Shown here piece after piece: positions 9,674 through 19,199 of a stretch of DNA of 64,000 nucleotides. The translations under genes and the position numbers were made by a program. The notes under the pieces were generated by a model, which was not told the DNA's origin, did not search any database, and saw only the letters and a program-made list of their open reading frames with translations. This DNA is from Eubacterium ventriosum (GTDB taxonomy: Bacteria > Bacillota > Clostridia > Lachnospirales > Lachnospiraceae): positions 879,501 through 943,500 of the forward strand of contig NZ_CP102282.1 of NCBI RefSeq assembly GCF_025150745.1, written 5' to 3'. Each line of letters begins with the position of its first letter. The stretch's first letter is position 1.

Positions 9674-12526
9674 ATGAGAAATTACGAGAATCCGTTGGTA
9701 ACCAGCGAAAATAGAATGAATCCTAGGAGTTACTATATTCCTGAAGGAGTATCGGAACTTCAAATGTTAAATGGAGAGTGGAGTTTTAAATATTACAAAC
9801 GAGACATTGATGTCAAAGATGAAATTGCAGACTGGGACAAGATAATGGTTCCTTCCTGCTGGCAGTTACAGGGATATGATGATTTAAATTATACCAATAT
9901 TAATTATCCATATCCTGTAGATCCACCTTATGTTCCGGATGATAATCCATGTGGAGTATATCAGAGAGAGTTTGATATAAAGAAAGTATGGGGAAAGATT
10001 TATTTTGTGTTGGAAGGTGTTTCTTCCTGTGCGTATATATATGTTAATAAAGAATATGTAGGATTTACACAAGGAAGTCATTTACAGGCAGAGTTTGACA
10101 TTACGAAGTTTGTGACTAAGGGAACGAATACGATTCAGGTAAGAGTTTTAAAATGGTGTTGCGGAAGTTATTTGGAAGATCAGGATTTTCTAAGATATAA
10201 TGGTATTTTCAGGGATTGCTATATTCTACAGCGTCCGAAAGATCATATAGAAGATGTGAGGATTTTATCAGATGCGGAGAAGATTTCAGTAGATGTGGGA
10301 AAAGAAGCAGATATTGCATTATTAGATGCAGAAGAAAATGTTCTTCAGTTGGAGAGGAATGCATGCAATGTAGAATGGAAGATAGAGAATCCTATATTGT
10401 GGAATGCGGAAAAACCATATTTGTACACAATCAAAATTAAGCGAAACGGAGAAGAAATTGTCCAGAAAACAGGAATGAGAAGTATTGCTATTTCGGAAAA
10501 GTCAGAACTTTTGATTAATGGTGTGCCTGTAAAACTACATGGGGTAAATCATCATGATACAGATCCAAAAACGGGCTGGTATCAGACCCCGGAAGCACTG
10601 GTGAAAGATTTAAGATTAATGAAAGAATTGAATATTAACTGTATTCGTACCTCACATTATCCACCGACACCGCATATGATTGAACTGTGTGATGAAATGG
10701 GATTTTATGTTATTCTGGAAAATGATATGGAAACGCATGGATTTCGTATGAGAAATCCTAATGAAGAGGACCGATATGATATAGAGACAGGAGAATGGCC
10801 ATGTCAGAGAGCCGAATGGAAGAAAGAGATGGTTGAGCGTATGCAAAGAACTGTTATGCGGGATAAGAACCATACCAGCGTTATTATGTGGTCATTAGGA
10901 AATGAAAGTGCTTTTGGAGAAAACATGAAAGAGATGGTCCGCTTCATTAGAACGCAGAAGGATTGTCGTTTAATACATAGTGAAGATGCCAGCAGATTAG
11001 GAGAAAGTGATTATGTAGATGTACATTCTACAATGTATCATTCTCTCGAAGAAGTAGAAGCGTTTTTTAAAACAGGAAGCAAACAGCCATATTTTTTCTG
11101 TGAATATTGCCACGCTATGGGAAATGGACCGGGGGATATATATGATTATAATGAACTGATTCATGCAACGCCACAAATGATAGGAGGATGTGTATGGGAA
11201 TGGGCAGATCATGTTGTTTTGGATGAAAAGGGAGTACAGAGATACGGTGGAGATTTTCAAAATGAAAAAACACATGACAGTAATTTCTGCTGTGACGGTA
11301 TGGTTTTTTCTGATAGAAGTATTAGAAGTGGTTCCTTAGAAGTAAAAACAGCATATCAGCCAATGGTGACGCAGTATGAGAATGGCGTGCTTACAGTAAC
11401 AAACAGATATGATTTTACAAATATGGAAGATTGTGAATTTACATATGAAATACAGGCAGATGGGGAAACGATTGTATTCAGAACGATGAAACTGGCGATA
11501 GAACCACATGAGAGCCTGAAATTAAACATAGATGTGCCAAAGGTAGAATATCAATATGGATTGTATTTAAACTGCAGATTATACAAAGATGGGAAGGAGT
11601 ATGCTGTCACACATCATAAGTTAGCAGATACCCCGGCAAGACAGAAAAGTGATGAAGCAGCGGTACAGGCAGTGTATGAAGGAGAAAATGTGGTTATAAC
11701 CGGGGAACATTTTCGATATGTATTTTCCAGACATTATGGAACATTTACGAGTATGAAAATCAATGGAAAAGAGCAATTGGCAGGACCAATGAGACTTACA
11801 GCATGGCGGGCACCTACGGATAATGACTGTAATGCACAGTTAGAGTGGGGCGGATTAGAGAGTTACCGTCAAAATGGCAGAAGTGAAAATTTAGACAAAC
11901 AGTTTTCTAAAATATATGATTGCGAAATCAAGGATGGAAGAATTATTGTAAAAGGAGCCTTAGCTGGAGTAGCGAGAAGACCATTTTTTAAATATATGAT
12001 GTCAGTTAATGTTACAAAGGATGGTAGGATTGATATACTTTTAGAAGGCAACGTTCATGAAAGAACAAAATATTTGCCGAGACTTGGTTTTGAGTTTGAT
12101 ATTCCCGAAAGTAATGCAGCATTTACATATTATGGACGTGGAGAAGGTGAAACATATTGCGACGAGTGCCATTATGCAACGATTGGCATGTATGAAAGTA
12201 ATGCAGAAAAAGAATATGTTCATTATGTGAGACCACAGGAACATGGAAATCATATAGATGTTAAGATGCTGAAAATAGGAAATTTAAAGTTTGAAACAGA
12301 AAAGACATTTGAATGTAAGGTCTCTCAGTATAGTACAGAAGTGTTAACCAGAGCACAGCATACGGATGAATTAATTAAGGATGGAAAAACACATGTAAGG
12401 GTAGACTATAAAGTTTCAGGTGTAGGTTCTAATGCCTGTGGACCATTTCTGGCTGAAAAGTATCAGTTAAATGATAAACAGATATGTTTTGAAGTAGAGA
12501 TAAGCCCTGATGAACATTATGAGTAA
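9674..12526 (+). CDS. Glycoside hydrolase family 2, LacZ-type beta-galactosidase
   Basis: This 950-residue protein shows the full LacZ order: a sugar-binding domain (about residues 15-190, with VPSCWQLQGYD and GVYQREF), an Ig-like domain, a TIM barrel (about 270-560) and the C-terminal small-chain domains. The acid/base is Glu411 in WSLGNESAFG and the nucleophile is Glu477 in FFCEYCHAMGNG. GVNHHDTDPKTG is the typical barrel entry. No signal peptide is visible, so it acts on sugars taken into the cell. It follows the 7298 gene by 27 bp, probably in one transcript ended by the strong terminator at 12581. LacZ-like architecture makes beta-galactosidase likely, though other GH2 specificities cannot be excluded. 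Confidence 0.92.
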   Translation: MRNYENPLVTSENRMNPRSYYIPEGVSELQMLNGEWSFKYYKRDIDVKDEIADWDKIMVPSCWQLQGYDDLNYTNINYPYPVDPPYVPDDNPCGVYQREFDIKKVWGKIYFVLEGVSSCAYIYVNKEYVGFTQGSHLQAEFDITKFVTKGTNTIQVRVLKWCCGSYLEDQDFLRYNGIFRDCYILQRPKDHIEDVRILSDAEKISVDVGKEADIALLDAEENVLQLERNACNVEWKIENPILWNAEKPYLYTIKIKRNGEEIVQKTGMRSIAISEKSELLINGVPVKLHGVNHHDTDPKTGWYQTPEALVKDLRLMKELNINCIRTSHYPPTPHMIELCDEMGFYVILENDMETHGFRMRNPNEEDRYDIETGEWPCQRAEWKKEMVERMQRTVMRDKNHTSVIMWSLGNESAFGENMKEMVRFIRTQKDCRLIHSEDASRLGESDYVDVHSTMYHSLEEVEAFFKTGSKQPYFFCEYCHAMGNGPGDIYDYNELIHATPQMIGGCVWEWADHVVLDEKGVQRYGGDFQNEKTHDSNFCCDGMVFSDRSIRSGSLEVKTAYQPMVTQYENGVLTVTNRYDFTNMEDCEFTYEIQADGETIVFRTMKLAIEPHESLKLNIDVPKVEYQYGLYLNCRLYKDGKEYAVTHHKLADTPARQKSDEAAVQAVYEGENVVITGEHFRYVFSRHYGTFTSMKINGKEQLAGPMRLTAWRAPTDNDCNAQLEWGGLESYRQNGRSENLDKQFSKIYDCEIKDGRIIVKGALAGVARRPFFKYMMSVNVTKDGRIDILLEGNVHERTKYLPRLGFEFDIPESNAAFTYYGRGEGETYCDECHYATIGMYESNAEKEYVHYVRPQEHGNHIDVKMLKIGNLKFETEKTFECKVSQYSTEVLTRAQHTDELIKDGKTHVRVDYKVSGVGSNACGPFLAEKYQLNDKQICFEVEISPDEHYE

Positions 12527-12580
12527 AAATAATAAAGTATATTATAGTGAAAGGGGATGAAAAATTACCCTGACAGATGA

Positions 12581-12612
12581 CCTGCATCAGCTAATGCTGA
12601 TGCAGGTTTTTT
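12581..12612 (+). terminator. Rho-independent terminator after GH2 gene
   Basis: An 11-bp GC-containing stem (CCTGCATCAGC and complement) with a TAAT loop is followed by six T residues. It ends the 7298-12526 operon. Confidence 0.92.
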
Positions 12613-12618
12613 CATTTC

Positions 12619-12734
12619 AAAACGATGTTTGAAAGTTGTTAGAATACAAAAAAGTCCCAAAAAACAATAAAACCCAACAAAAAAATATATCATTTTAATT
12701 TTATAAGAGAGATAATTTAAAATAAGGAAGAAAC
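12619..12734 (+). repeat. Leader repeat copy B
   Basis: Direct repeat of 2257-2373 with only a few substitutions and small length changes in A-runs, including the TGTTAGAAT element (12637-12645). Unlike copy A it is not followed by a ribosome binding site and start codon but runs straight into a short coding remnant. Confidence 0.8.
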
Positions 12735-12735
12735 T

Positions 12736-12855
12736 CGTGAACAGTTGTATGGAGAAATTATAAAGAAGAATAGTGAGTTGAAAAGTCGGGAAATTGATGT
12801 AGAAGCATTTGAAAAGATGAGAGAGCTTGGAGATGAAAAGTTGTCGTTTAGGTAA
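12736..12855 (+). pseudogene. C-terminal coding remnant, unidentified
   Basis: Directly after leader copy B a frame of 39 codons (REQLYGEIIKKN and onward, ending in TAA) has no start codon and reads like the charged tail of a truncated protein. I do not recognise the family. From 12856 to about 13035 the sequence is very AT-rich and I see no gene. Confidence 0.35.
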
Positions 12856-13037
12856 GGTATATTAAATAAAAAATTTTTAAGTTAAAATCTATTTAATATA
12901 TAGTAGTATGAATATTTAGTAACAAATAAAGAATACTATAATATATATACAGTATATTATCAAAAATATATTTTGACGGCGTGACTAAAAGAATATACAT
13001 TAAGTATAGAAAAAGAATATAGCATTGCACAATGTGG

Positions 13038-13469
13038 ATTCAGAAATTTTTTATTCAATAGACACTGACTACTCAAAAAAAACCACATTTAGGAATACTT
13101 ACTACTTGTAATGGCAGAAAATATGTTATTCCGCTTACTTCAGCAAAGAGAAAGCATGCTAGTTGGAGAAATGTTACTACAACCAATTATCGTGTATATG
13201 AAGAAATTGATACAAGGGCAACAATAGTGGATAAATATGATATTATTGTTGATGAAACAGATTTAAATAAACTTAGACAAAAAGGAATTCCAGAAGATGA
13301 GCAGAGACGAAATCTTATGGTAAAAGAATATTTTTTCTGCAAAAAGTACAAAAAACAGATTGAAGCTAAAGCAAAAAAAATCTATGAAAAGCAGATGGTG
13401 ACAGGGGTTGTTGCTCCATACCATTGTAATTATAAAGTTTTAGAATCTGTTGCAGATACATACAAATAA
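13038..13469 (+). pseudogene. Degraded type III toxin (ToxN/AbiQ family)
   Basis: A first piece near 13038-13075 encodes FYSIDTDYSK, the usual start of ToxN/AbiQ endoribonucleases. A second frame, open from about 13087, encodes NGRKYVIPLTSAKRKHASW, then YRVYEEID and a C-terminal helix region (KEYFFCKKYKKQIEAKAKKIYEKQ, GVVAPYHCNYKVLE) that fits the family's end. The pieces are in different frames, and central sequence seems missing. Type III toxins are paired with tandem-repeat antitoxin RNA just upstream; I see no such repeats in 12856-13020. The unit is therefore a dead remnant. The call rests on motif resemblance only. Confidence 0.62.
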
Positions 13470-13483
13470 ATAATTGATGATTT

Positions 13484-13532
13484 ACATCTATAAAAAGTAT
13501 TGTTATGAATTACTTTTTATAGATGTTTTTTT
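13484..13532 (+). terminator. Terminator after toxin remnant
   Basis: A 16-bp inverted repeat (ACATCTATAAAAAGTA and complement) with an 11-base loop is followed by a run of T residues. Confidence 0.8.
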
Positions 13533-13670
13533 ATAAAATCGTAAAAAAATACCTTAAACATATCTCTGTAAAAGTAACTGTTAGTTTGCAAAAATAGTAG
13601 CACGGGAAAACTAGCAGTTGAAATTGCAATTAAAGTATGTATTTTCATTTAAACATTTTCATATACTGAT

Positions 13671-13892
13671 GACGGTCAGATTGAGGGTGGTTCTCAGAAT
13701 ATGAGCATAGAATTATTATTCAAGATAGCAGACACCTTGGAAACTGATCCAAATACAATCTTAGGAGTTAAGAACAACGTAGCATCTGTGGATGAAGCAT
13801 TAAATGAGCTTCCATTAGAGATGAAATCAAAACTCTCCGTACTATTTGGAGCAATGATTAATCAGATAAAAGAACAGGATGTGATTAATTAG
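13671..13892 (+). pseudogene. XRE regulator, C-terminal remnant
   Basis: The frame encodes GQIEGGSQNMSIELLFKIADTL, the third helix and following helices of an XRE/Cro helix-turn-helix domain, then about 45 further residues. The first two helices needed for a complete DNA-binding domain are absent. The ATG at 13701 is the conserved internal Met of the motif and has no ribosome binding site. Between here and 14084 there are only two inverted repeats (13903-13946 and 13988-14010) and no gene. Confidence 0.65.
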
Positions 13893-14083
13893 AAAAACAG
13901 ACGATATGAACTATTTTTTCTTTTCTCATAATTAGAAGTTCATATCATATTTGAATATAGTTTTTTTCCATAATTTTTTTGGAGAACCTTCAGGAATACA
14001 AAACCTGAAGTCTCGTAAGACGCAGTTGAGGAATAGACGGATTTATACTATAATTTAATTTGAAAAGTTATACCCAAGGGTAA

Positions 14084-14812
14084 GCAAAAACTCATCTTCC
14101 GATTGCAATCGTATGTCACGGATTTATGGCATGGCAAGACAGTGTGAAACATTATGCGGCTTTTTTGGCTGAAATGGGATATGTTGCATTTACATTTGAT
14201 TTTTGTGGCGGTTCTGCTATGTGTGGAAAAAGTGACGGAAAAACCACAGAGATGTCTGTTCTGACAGAAACCAAAGATCTGAAAGCGGTCATTGAATATG
14301 TTAGAAATCTTTCCTATACAGATTCTGAAAAAATTTTATTGATGGGATGCAGTCAGGGCGGTTTTGTGTCTGCTTTGGTGGCAGCAAAGAACAACTTTCC
14401 GATAGAAAAACTTGGCCTGTTTTATCCGGCATTGTGTATCCCGGATGACGCCAGAGCCGGAAAAATGATGATGGCAAAATTTGATCCGCAAAATGTTCCC
14501 GATACTTTCCGCTGCGGACTGATGAAATTGGGGTGTTGCTATGCAATGGATGTCATGCAAATGGATGCCTTTGCAGAAATTAAGAACTACGCCGGCAGGG
14601 TGTGCATCGTGCATGGTACAAAGGATAAAATCGTAGATGTTTCTTATGCCAAACGTGCGGCAGAAGCATATAAAAGTACGATGCCGATCGGAATGCAAGA
14701 TTCCAAACGGGTGCAACTTCATTTTATAGATGGCGGAGGGCATATGTTTTCGAAAAAGCATGATGTCATTGCAATGAAATTATTAAAAGAATTCGCCGCA
14801 AAACACGAATGA
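14084..14812 (+). pseudogene. Alpha/beta hydrolase, N-terminally truncated
   Basis: The frame starts after a stop at 14081 with HLPIAIVCHGF, the first core strand and oxyanion-hole region. It then carries the nucleophile elbow GCSQGG, the acid in HGTKDKIVD and the catalytic His in DGGGHMF. The catalytic triad is therefore complete, but the usual 25-40 N-terminal residues lie in another frame upstream (LYP before about 14080), which points to a frameshift. The first ATG (14126) is inside the conserved core and lacks a ribosome binding site. The family resembles serine-aminopeptidase/feruloyl-esterase-like hydrolases. GC content is higher than in flanking DNA, suggesting transfer. Confidence 0.65.
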
Positions 14813-14881
14813 TTTTCATCTGATACCATATGGACAAATCTCCACCTTTAAAGACTTGACAGTTGATATAATCTGCCATCA

Positions 14882-14912
14882 CCTCGGAACATTCGTGTTC
14901 CGAGGCTTTTTT
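14882..14912 (+). terminator. Rho-independent terminator
   Basis: A 10-bp GC-rich stem (CCTCGGAACA and complement) with a TTCG tetraloop is followed by CTTTTTT, 70 bp after the hydrolase frame. Confidence 0.9.
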
Positions 14913-15267
14913 ATGCCCGAATACTGCTTTTTACGGCGGTATTCGAGCAAAGTGTCTGCGTTCTTTGCAAAATTTCTTTTATATTTTTCAAGGTGTACTC
15001 GGTCGGAACTCCTATGCCGATGTCATTCGTTCCGATTAAAATCACAAGATTTTTCGGGTTTATGTTCAAGGCGTTACATTCGAGCCTTTCCAACAATCTG
15101 TCGCTGTCAACGGCAAACAATCCCGCACCGATTGCGCCGCAAAATTCAGGATTATCGGATATGAAAATCTTTGTGTTCAACCGCTTTTGCAACACTTTTT
15201 TCAAAAACGTGTTTTCGGGCAGATGAAATAGTCCCCCTTGGCTTGCAACTAAACCTAAAAATCGCAT
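14911..15267 (-). pseudogene. Fusion of BadF/BcrAD activator tail and SGNH hydrolase fragment
   Basis: One 118-residue reverse frame joins two unrelated partial genes. Residues 1 to about 53 (LVASQGGLFHLPEN, then NPEFCGAIGAGLFA) resemble the C-terminal end of BadF/BcrAD-type dehydratase-activating ATPases. From about residue 57 it reads as an internal SGNH/GDSL hydrolase segment (ALNINPKNLVILIGTNDIG), where GTND is the conserved block III. Neither part keeps a full fold or active site. The frame looks like the scar of a deletion between two genes rather than a functional protein. Confidence 0.6.
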
Positions 15268-15274
15268 AATTTTT

Positions 15275-15309
15275 AAGGCTTTTGCCCTGTTTTGGGCAGA
15301 AGCCTTTTT
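15275..15309 (+). terminator. Terminator upstream of the M64 gene
   Basis: A 13-bp stem (AAGGCTTTTGCCC and a nearly exact complement, one mismatch) with a 6-base loop ends in TTTTT. It insulates the following gene from upstream reading. Confidence 0.82.
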
Positions 15310-15390
15310 GCATATTTAATAAGATTTTCTTCTTCGTGTAATATTAAATGTGTCGGCTGTAAAATTAACAAAAATTTAATTGGATTTTCA

Positions 15391-15419
15391 TTGACCCATA
15401 TAACACCTTACAATATAAT
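15391..15419 (+). promoter_or_regulatory. Sigma-A type promoter of the M64 gene
   Basis: TTGACC and TATAAT are separated by exactly 17 bases. The ATG at 15456 follows an AAAGGAGATT ribosome binding site. Confidence 0.8.
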
Positions 15420-15455
15420 AAAAGCAAATATATAGCTTATAAAGGAGATTCCTTA

Positions 15456-18400
15456 ATGACGAAAAAAATAACCGCAATATTCTTGGCATTGTGCATGGCA
15501 ATTTCCGTTTTGCCGATGACCATTCAGGCGGCATCAAAGCCCGATATTAAAGTTGGCGACTATGTTAAAATGGGCGCGTATAACAATGCCTCAATTCTTT
15601 GGCGATGTGTAAGCATTGACAATAACGGACCGCTTATGCTTGCAGACAAAATTGTTGACACCCTTGCATATGATGCCAAAACAAATGACAACAGCAATTC
15701 AAAATCACACAGCAGAAGCTATAAGCGTGATGATTACGGTTCTAACTATTGGAAAGACAGCAATATGCGTTCTTGGTTAAATTCGACCGCAGCTGAAGGC
15801 AAAGTCGATTGGCTTTGTGGCAACCCTCCGAAAGACGGATATGTAAGCGGTGTGGGAGCGTACAACGAAAAAGCGGGTTTTCTCAACGCTTTTTCAAAAT
15901 CTGAAATTGCGGCAATGAAAACCGTTACCCAGCGTTCTCTCGTTTCTCATCCCGAATACAACAAGGGCATAGTTGATGGAGACGCAAATTCGGATTTGTT
16001 ATACTACACCGATATTTCGGAAGCGGTGGCAAACTACGACAGTTCATATTTTGAAACTACAACCGAAAAGGTTTTTCTTCTTGATGTAAAGCAGGCTAAT
16101 GCCGTGTGGAAAAATCTCAAAGGTTATTATGTTGCGTATAATAATGACGGTATGGCTTGGCCTTATTGGCTTCGCACTCCTGTTACCGATTGCAATCACG
16201 ATATGCGTTATATCAGTTCATCGGGTCAGGTCGGTCGTTATGCTCCGTGGTATTCCGATTTGGGCGTAAGACCTGCATTTTATCTCGATTCCGAATATTT
16301 TGTTACAACTTCCGGCAGCGGCTCACAAAGCAGTCCTTATATCGGCTCTGCTCCAAATAAGCAAGAGGATGATTATACAATTTCGGAACCTGCCGAGGAC
16401 GCAAATCCCGATTGGAATGTCAGCACCGAGCAAAGCATTCAGCTCACCCTCGGCCCGTGGTATTCAAATGACGGAAAATATTCTAATCCTACCATCCCTG
16501 TTTATACCATCCAAAAAACACGCAGCGACACGGAAAATATGGTTGTTGTCGTTTGCGGCGAGGGATACACAAAAAGTCAGCAGGGCAAATTCATCAATGA
16601 TGTCAAACGACTTTGGCAGGACGCTATGAAATATGAACCGTATCGCAGTTATGCCGACAGATTCAATGTTTACGCTCTTTGCACAGCTTCCGAATCGACT
16701 TTTGACAATGGTGGAAGCACCTTCTTTGATGTTATAGTCGACAAATATAATTCGCCTGTTATTTCTAATAATCTCCACGGAAGTCAGTGGAAAAATCATA
16801 TTTTTGAGAGATGTATCGGTCCTGAATTTATCGAGAAAATTCACGATGCTCATATCAAAAAAAAGTGTGATCCAAACACAATTCCGTCCGGTTCGGAATA
16901 TGAGCCTTATTATTATGTTCACGATTATATTGCTCAGTTCGCTATGGTTGTAAACACAAAATCAGATTTCGGAGGTGCTTATAATAACCGTGAATACGGC
17001 TTCCATTATTTCATTTCGCCATCAGACAGTTATCGTGCGTCAAAAACTTTTGCACACGAGTTTGGACACGGTTTGCTCGGTCTCGGTGATGAATACAGTA
17101 ACGGATATTTGCTTGACGATAAGGAACTTAAATCACTCAATCTTTCCTCGGTTGAAGACCCGGAAAAGATAAAATGGCGACAGTTTTTAGGTTTTAGAAA
17201 CACATATACCTGCCGCAATGCTTACGGCTCAAAAATGCTTGTTTCAAGTTATGAGTGCATAATGAGAGACACAAACTATCAATTCTGTGAGGTTTGCCGT
17301 TTGCAGGGCTTCAAGCGAATGTCTCAGCTTGTTAAGGATGTAGACCTTTATGTTGCAACTCCCGAGGTTAAGGAATATACGGGCGCTTATTCAAAGCCGT
17401 CTGATTTTACCGACCTTGAAACAAGTTCATATTATAATTACACATATAATCGCAATGACCGACTTTTGAGCGGCAACAGCAAAAGCAGATTTAATACTAA
17501 TATGAACGGTAAAAAAATCGAGCTTAGAACTGTTATTCAAAACATTTCAGATAAAAATGCACGACAATTAAAATTCAAAATGTGGATTAAGCACTCCGAC
17601 GGAAGTGTTGCGACCGATTCATCGGGGAATCCGCTTCAAACAGTACAAACCTTTGACATTCCTGTTTGGAATGATAAGGCAAATTTCTGGCCGCTCGGTG
17701 CTTTGGATCACATCAAAAGCGACTTTAATTCAGGCTTAAAGAGTTGCTCGCTTATTTATCAAATTCCGTCTGATGCACAGCTTAAGAGCGGCGATACCGT
17801 GGCATTTCAGGTGCTCGATGAAAACGGAAATGTGCTTGCAGACGACAATACGGAAACACAGCGCTACACAACCGTTTCAATTCAGTATAAATTTGAGGAC
17901 GGCTCTGAAATTCCAAACACTGCCGGCGGAACATTTACCGTGCCATACGGCACAAAGCTTGATTTAACACCGGCAAAAACACTTTATGATTATGAATTTA
18001 TAAAGGTTGACGGCTTGAATAAGCCTATTGTTTCGGACGGAACGGTTGTTACATATTATTACAAAAATAAAAACGAAGAACACACTCACAATCTGACTTT
18101 GGTTGCTGCGAAAGCTGCCACCTGCACTACTGCGGGCAATTCCGCATACTACACCTGCGATGGCTGTGACAAGTGGTTCGCAGATGCAACAGGATCGATA
18201 GAAATTACCGATAAAACCAGTGTGAAGATTCCGGCTCCCGGACATACCGCAGGCACAGAATGGAAGTCTGATGATACTAACCACTGGCATGAATGTTCTC
18301 GTTGCCACGACAAAAAGGACGAAGCGGCTCACAGCGCCAGCGAGTGGATCATTGACACGGCAGCTACCGAAACCGCAGAAGGCGCTAAGCATAAGGAATG

Positions 18401-18980
18401 CACCGTCTGCAAGAAGGTTCTTGAAACCGCAACGATCCCCGCAACAGGCAGCAGCCATACCCACAGCTACGGCGTATACGTTGGAATGACATATACGGCA
18501 GGAAATTTAATATACCAGATTACATCAATTGATACTGCAACATTAGGACAATCAAAGGTTATTGGTGTAGTAGCTGCTAAGAAGAATAAAATAACAAAGA
18601 TTACAATTCCGGACAGAGCAGATTGTAAGGGATATAGATTAAATGTAACAACAATTGGTAACAATGCGTTTGCCGGCTGCAAGGCCCTTAAGAAGCTTAC
18701 AATAGGTAACAAGGTAACTGTTATCGGAAAAAATGCATTTAAGAAGTGCTCAAAACTTAAAACAGTAGTAATTGGAAAAGCAGTTAAGACAATAAGTTCT
18801 AAGGCATTTATAGGAGATAACAAGATTAAGAAGATTACATTCAAAGGTAAAAAACTTAAGACTGTAAATAAGAATGCATTTAGCAAGAAAGCAAAGAAAA
18901 ACATTAAGTCTAAGAAGACTAAACTTAAAGGAAATAAGAAAGCCATTAAGTTGTTTAAGAAGAAACTTAAAATTAAATAA
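15456..18980 (+). CDS. Secreted M64-type metallopeptidase with DUF6273-like, MucBP-like and BspA leucine-rich repeat regions
   Basis: This 1174-residue protein starts with a signal peptide (KKITAIFLALCMAISVLP, cleavage near AAS at about residue 26). Residues 30-280 resemble DUF6273 (WRCVSID, SYWLRTP-like and DLGVRPAF blocks). Residues about 330-640 form a peptidase_M64 domain with the zinc site HEFGHGLLGLGDE (His534, Glu535, His538). A MucBP-like domain (about 810-870), two His/Cys-rich repeats (AATCTTAGNSAYYTCDGCDKW type) and BspA-type leucine-rich repeats (about 1060-1140) follow. It ends in a very lysine-rich tail with no LPXTG motif. M64 includes IgA-cleaving enzymes, so host glycoprotein cleavage is possible but inferred. 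Codon use changes to AT-rich at about 18470. Confidence 0.85.
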   Translation: MTKKITAIFLALCMAISVLPMTIQAASKPDIKVGDYVKMGAYNNASILWRCVSIDNNGPLMLADKIVDTLAYDAKTNDNSNSKSHSRSYKRDDYGSNYWKDSNMRSWLNSTAAEGKVDWLCGNPPKDGYVSGVGAYNEKAGFLNAFSKSEIAAMKTVTQRSLVSHPEYNKGIVDGDANSDLLYYTDISEAVANYDSSYFETTTEKVFLLDVKQANAVWKNLKGYYVAYNNDGMAWPYWLRTPVTDCNHDMRYISSSGQVGRYAPWYSDLGVRPAFYLDSEYFVTTSGSGSQSSPYIGSAPNKQEDDYTISEPAEDANPDWNVSTEQSIQLTLGPWYSNDGKYSNPTIPVYTIQKTRSDTENMVVVVCGEGYTKSQQGKFINDVKRLWQDAMKYEPYRSYADRFNVYALCTASESTFDNGGSTFFDVIVDKYNSPVISNNLHGSQWKNHIFERCIGPEFIEKIHDAHIKKKCDPNTIPSGSEYEPYYYVHDYIAQFAMVVNTKSDFGGAYNNREYGFHYFISPSDSYRASKTFAHEFGHGLLGLGDEYSNGYLLDDKELKSLNLSSVEDPEKIKWRQFLGFRNTYTCRNAYGSKMLVSSYECIMRDTNYQFCEVCRLQGFKRMSQLVKDVDLYVATPEVKEYTGAYSKPSDFTDLETSSYYNYTYNRNDRLLSGNSKSRFNTNMNGKKIELRTVIQNISDKNARQLKFKMWIKHSDGSVATDSSGNPLQTVQTFDIPVWNDKANFWPLGALDHIKSDFNSGLKSCSLIYQIPSDAQLKSGDTVAFQVLDENGNVLADDNTETQRYTTVSIQYKFEDGSEIPNTAGGTFTVPYGTKLDLTPAKTLYDYEFIKVDGLNKPIVSDGTVVTYYYKNKNEEHTHNLTLVAAKAATCTTAGNSAYYTCDGCDKWFADATGSIEITDKTSVKIPAPGHTAGTEWKSDDTNHWHECSRCHDKKDEAAHSASEWIIDTAATETAEGAKHKECTVCKKVLETATIPATGSSHTHSYGVYVGMTYTAGNLIYQITSIDTATLGQSKVIGVVAAKKNKITKITIPDRADCKGYRLNVTTIGNNAFAGCKALKKLTIGNKVTVIGKNAFKKCSKLKTVVIGKAVKTISSKAFIGDNKIKKITFKGKKLKTVNKNAFSKKAKKNIKSKKTKLKGNKKAIKLFKKKLKIK

Positions 18981-19087
18981 TTAAAAAGTAATTAAAGAGG
19001 CTGGCTTTTTAAGAGATGGACATGTCATGTATGTCTTGTATTCTGCGAAAAGGTAGCCTCTAATAAGTTTAATAAGAGGGAGATAAA

Positions 19088-19170
19088 ATGAAAAAATAGC
19101 AGTTTGTTTACTAAGTGTTATAACTATGGTAGCTACATTGCATGTCCCGGCTCCGGCATACGGCATTTGT
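19088..19170 (+). pseudogene. Frameshifted secreted-protein start
   Basis: An ATG with a GAGGGAG ribosome binding site is followed after two codons by a stop. Removing one A from the A-run restores KIAVCLLSVITMVATLHVP, a typical signal peptide. The gene then breaks off into the recombinase remnant. The upstream 107 bp contains only an imperfect inverted repeat (AGAGGCT/AGCCTCT). Confidence 0.55.
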
Positions 19171-19199
19171 TTTATCAAATGGCTCTAGTTTGGCTCTAT

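Noticed and set aside
12856-13030. Possible antitoxin RNA repeats upstream of the ToxN-like remnant
   Set aside because: Looked for tandem 30-40 base repeats expected of type III antitoxins; only AT-rich non-repetitive sequence is present.
14856-14872. TTGACA and TATAAT boxes near the end of the hydrolase remnant
   Set aside because: Only 5 bases separate them, and a terminator follows at once.
17964-18464. Antisense frame of 166 codons in the M64 gene
   Set aside because: Arises from the repetitive His/Cys-rich coding sequence; no start site and no family match.
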